Assembly: GCA_905234185.1 (NCBI GenBank)
Contig: CAJOGC010000001.1
Location: forward strand, 157,765 to 221,764
Length of the DNA: 64,000 nt
From: an uncultured Alphaproteobacteria bacterium
GTDB lineage: Bacteria; Pseudomonadota; Alphaproteobacteria; Rs-D84
Direction: 5' to 3'
The notes under the pieces were generated by a model. That model worked only from the letters and a program-made list of their open reading frames with translations. It was not told where the DNA came from and did no database searches. The position numbers were made by a program, and so were the translations under genes. Below are positions 63,664 to 64,000 of this stretch, in pieces. Each line of letters starts with the position of its first letter. Within the stretch, counting starts at the first letter, position 1.

Positions 63664-64000
63664 ATGAAAATAAAATGTGATTTTTGTAAAACAGAATATT
63701 CGGTCGACAAAACACCAACTACGCCGGTTAAGTGTGCGGTGTGTGGCCATGTGTGGACGGTCGCGATTCAATCGCGACGCGGGGCATGGATGATGTTTTT
63801 TGTGTCACTTTGTGCATTGTTGTCGGCGGCCGTGTTCGCAACCGCTGTGGTGGTCCAGTCCAAGATTAAAAATGCAAATCGTGAACCAATTGTTGCACAA
63901 TTAACCGAAATAAAAACAGTGGCCGATGAAAACGGGGTGCCACGGTTTGCGGTACGTGGCGTTATTGTTAATCAATCAACTGAAATATACGGGGTTCCGG
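63664..64000 (+). CDS. Zinc-ribbon membrane protein (MJ0042/DUF3426-like), cut by the window
   Basis: First 112 residues. CDFC...CAVCG zinc ribbon at 5-30, a membrane helix (MMFFVSLCALLSAAVFATAVVV, about 43-64), then the start of a periplasmic domain (VAQLTEIKTVADENGVPRFAVRGVIVNQS). Resembles alphaproteobacterial zinc-ribbon proteins often near ftsEX. The rest lies beyond the window. Confidence 0.75.
   Translation, partial: MKIKCDFCKTEYSVDKTPTTPVKCAVCGHVWTVAIQSRRGAWMMFFVSLCALLSAAVFATAVVVQSKIKNANREPIVAQLTEIKTVADENGVPRFAVRGVIVNQSTEIYGVP

Overview
The window is a gene-dense chromosomal segment of a Gram-negative alphaproteobacterium with moderate GC, the standard genetic code and signs of a compact, probably host-associated genome. 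The case for Alphaproteobacteria rests on an SspB-alpha type ClpXP adaptor, rsmG-parA-parB in a row, a YfgM-like (TPR_21) gene next to bamB, a DUF4167 protein and RpoH. Outer-membrane biogenesis genes (lptD, lptF, lpxD, fabZ, skp, pal, bamB, OmpA-type lipoproteins) show an LPS-bearing envelope. Several proteins are shorter than usual (BamB, the SurA-like chaperone, GpsA), and gene clusters that are normally contiguous are broken up: mnmG is away from rsmG, nusA-infB is away from truB-rpsO-pnp, and lpxA is missing after fabZ.

Layout: 1-5.3 kb, minus strand: mnmG (cut by the window edge), fabG, fabD, then queH, a 53-residue gene and metG. 5.3-9.2 kb: tRNA-Val(GAC), mreB, rnpA-yidD, accB-accC. 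9.2-10.5 kb: a Cys-rich secreted protein preceded by a strongly structured RNA, then palindromic repeats. 10.5-17 kb: minus-strand run pnp-ybaB-xseB-mutS-truB-rpsO. 17-26 kb: Yip1-like protein, der, infC (ATT start), a UDG, pal, parAB with parS-like sites, rsmG, a TPR protein and gpsA. 26-28.3 kb: a GIY-YIG nuclease gene between inverted repeats, sspB, recF, tRNA-Cys. 28.4-33 kb: tolC-macA-macB(ATPase)-macB(permease) efflux operon, closed by a palindromic repeat element. 33-41.3 kb: bamB-like, YfgM-like, rpoH, a porin-like protein, a TPR protein, rsuA-family gene, rsmE, and a lone VirD4-type coupling ATPase. 41.3-51.4 kb: infB, nusA, lptF-lptD-surA-like-rlmN and an unassigned TIM-barrel-like gene. 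51.4-54.2 kb: OmpA-type lipoprotein, three poorly characterised genes, tRNA-Val(UAC). 54.2-59.6 kb: fabZ, lpxD, skp, an OmpA-type lipoprotein, a small type IV pilin, dnaX, a DUF4167 protein. 59.7-63.6 kb: three overlapping genes for large pilin-like proteins, then the start of a zinc-ribbon protein.

The most unusual signals are: (1) a roughly 190-nt RNA on the minus strand near 10.04-10.24 kb with its own -10 box, a multi-helix junction, two GNRA-type tetraloops, competing pairings, and an intrinsic terminator just before the ribosome binding site of the next gene; (2) three coupled large pilin-like genes sharing a PilV/shufflon-like repeat motif; (3) a GIY-YIG gene framed by roughly 58-bp inverted repeats whose relatives are scattered without a gene elsewhere in the window; (4) two identical parS-like palindromes between parA and rsmG; (5) recurring promoters whose -10 box lies only 4-9 nt upstream of the start codon, suggesting leaderless mRNAs.
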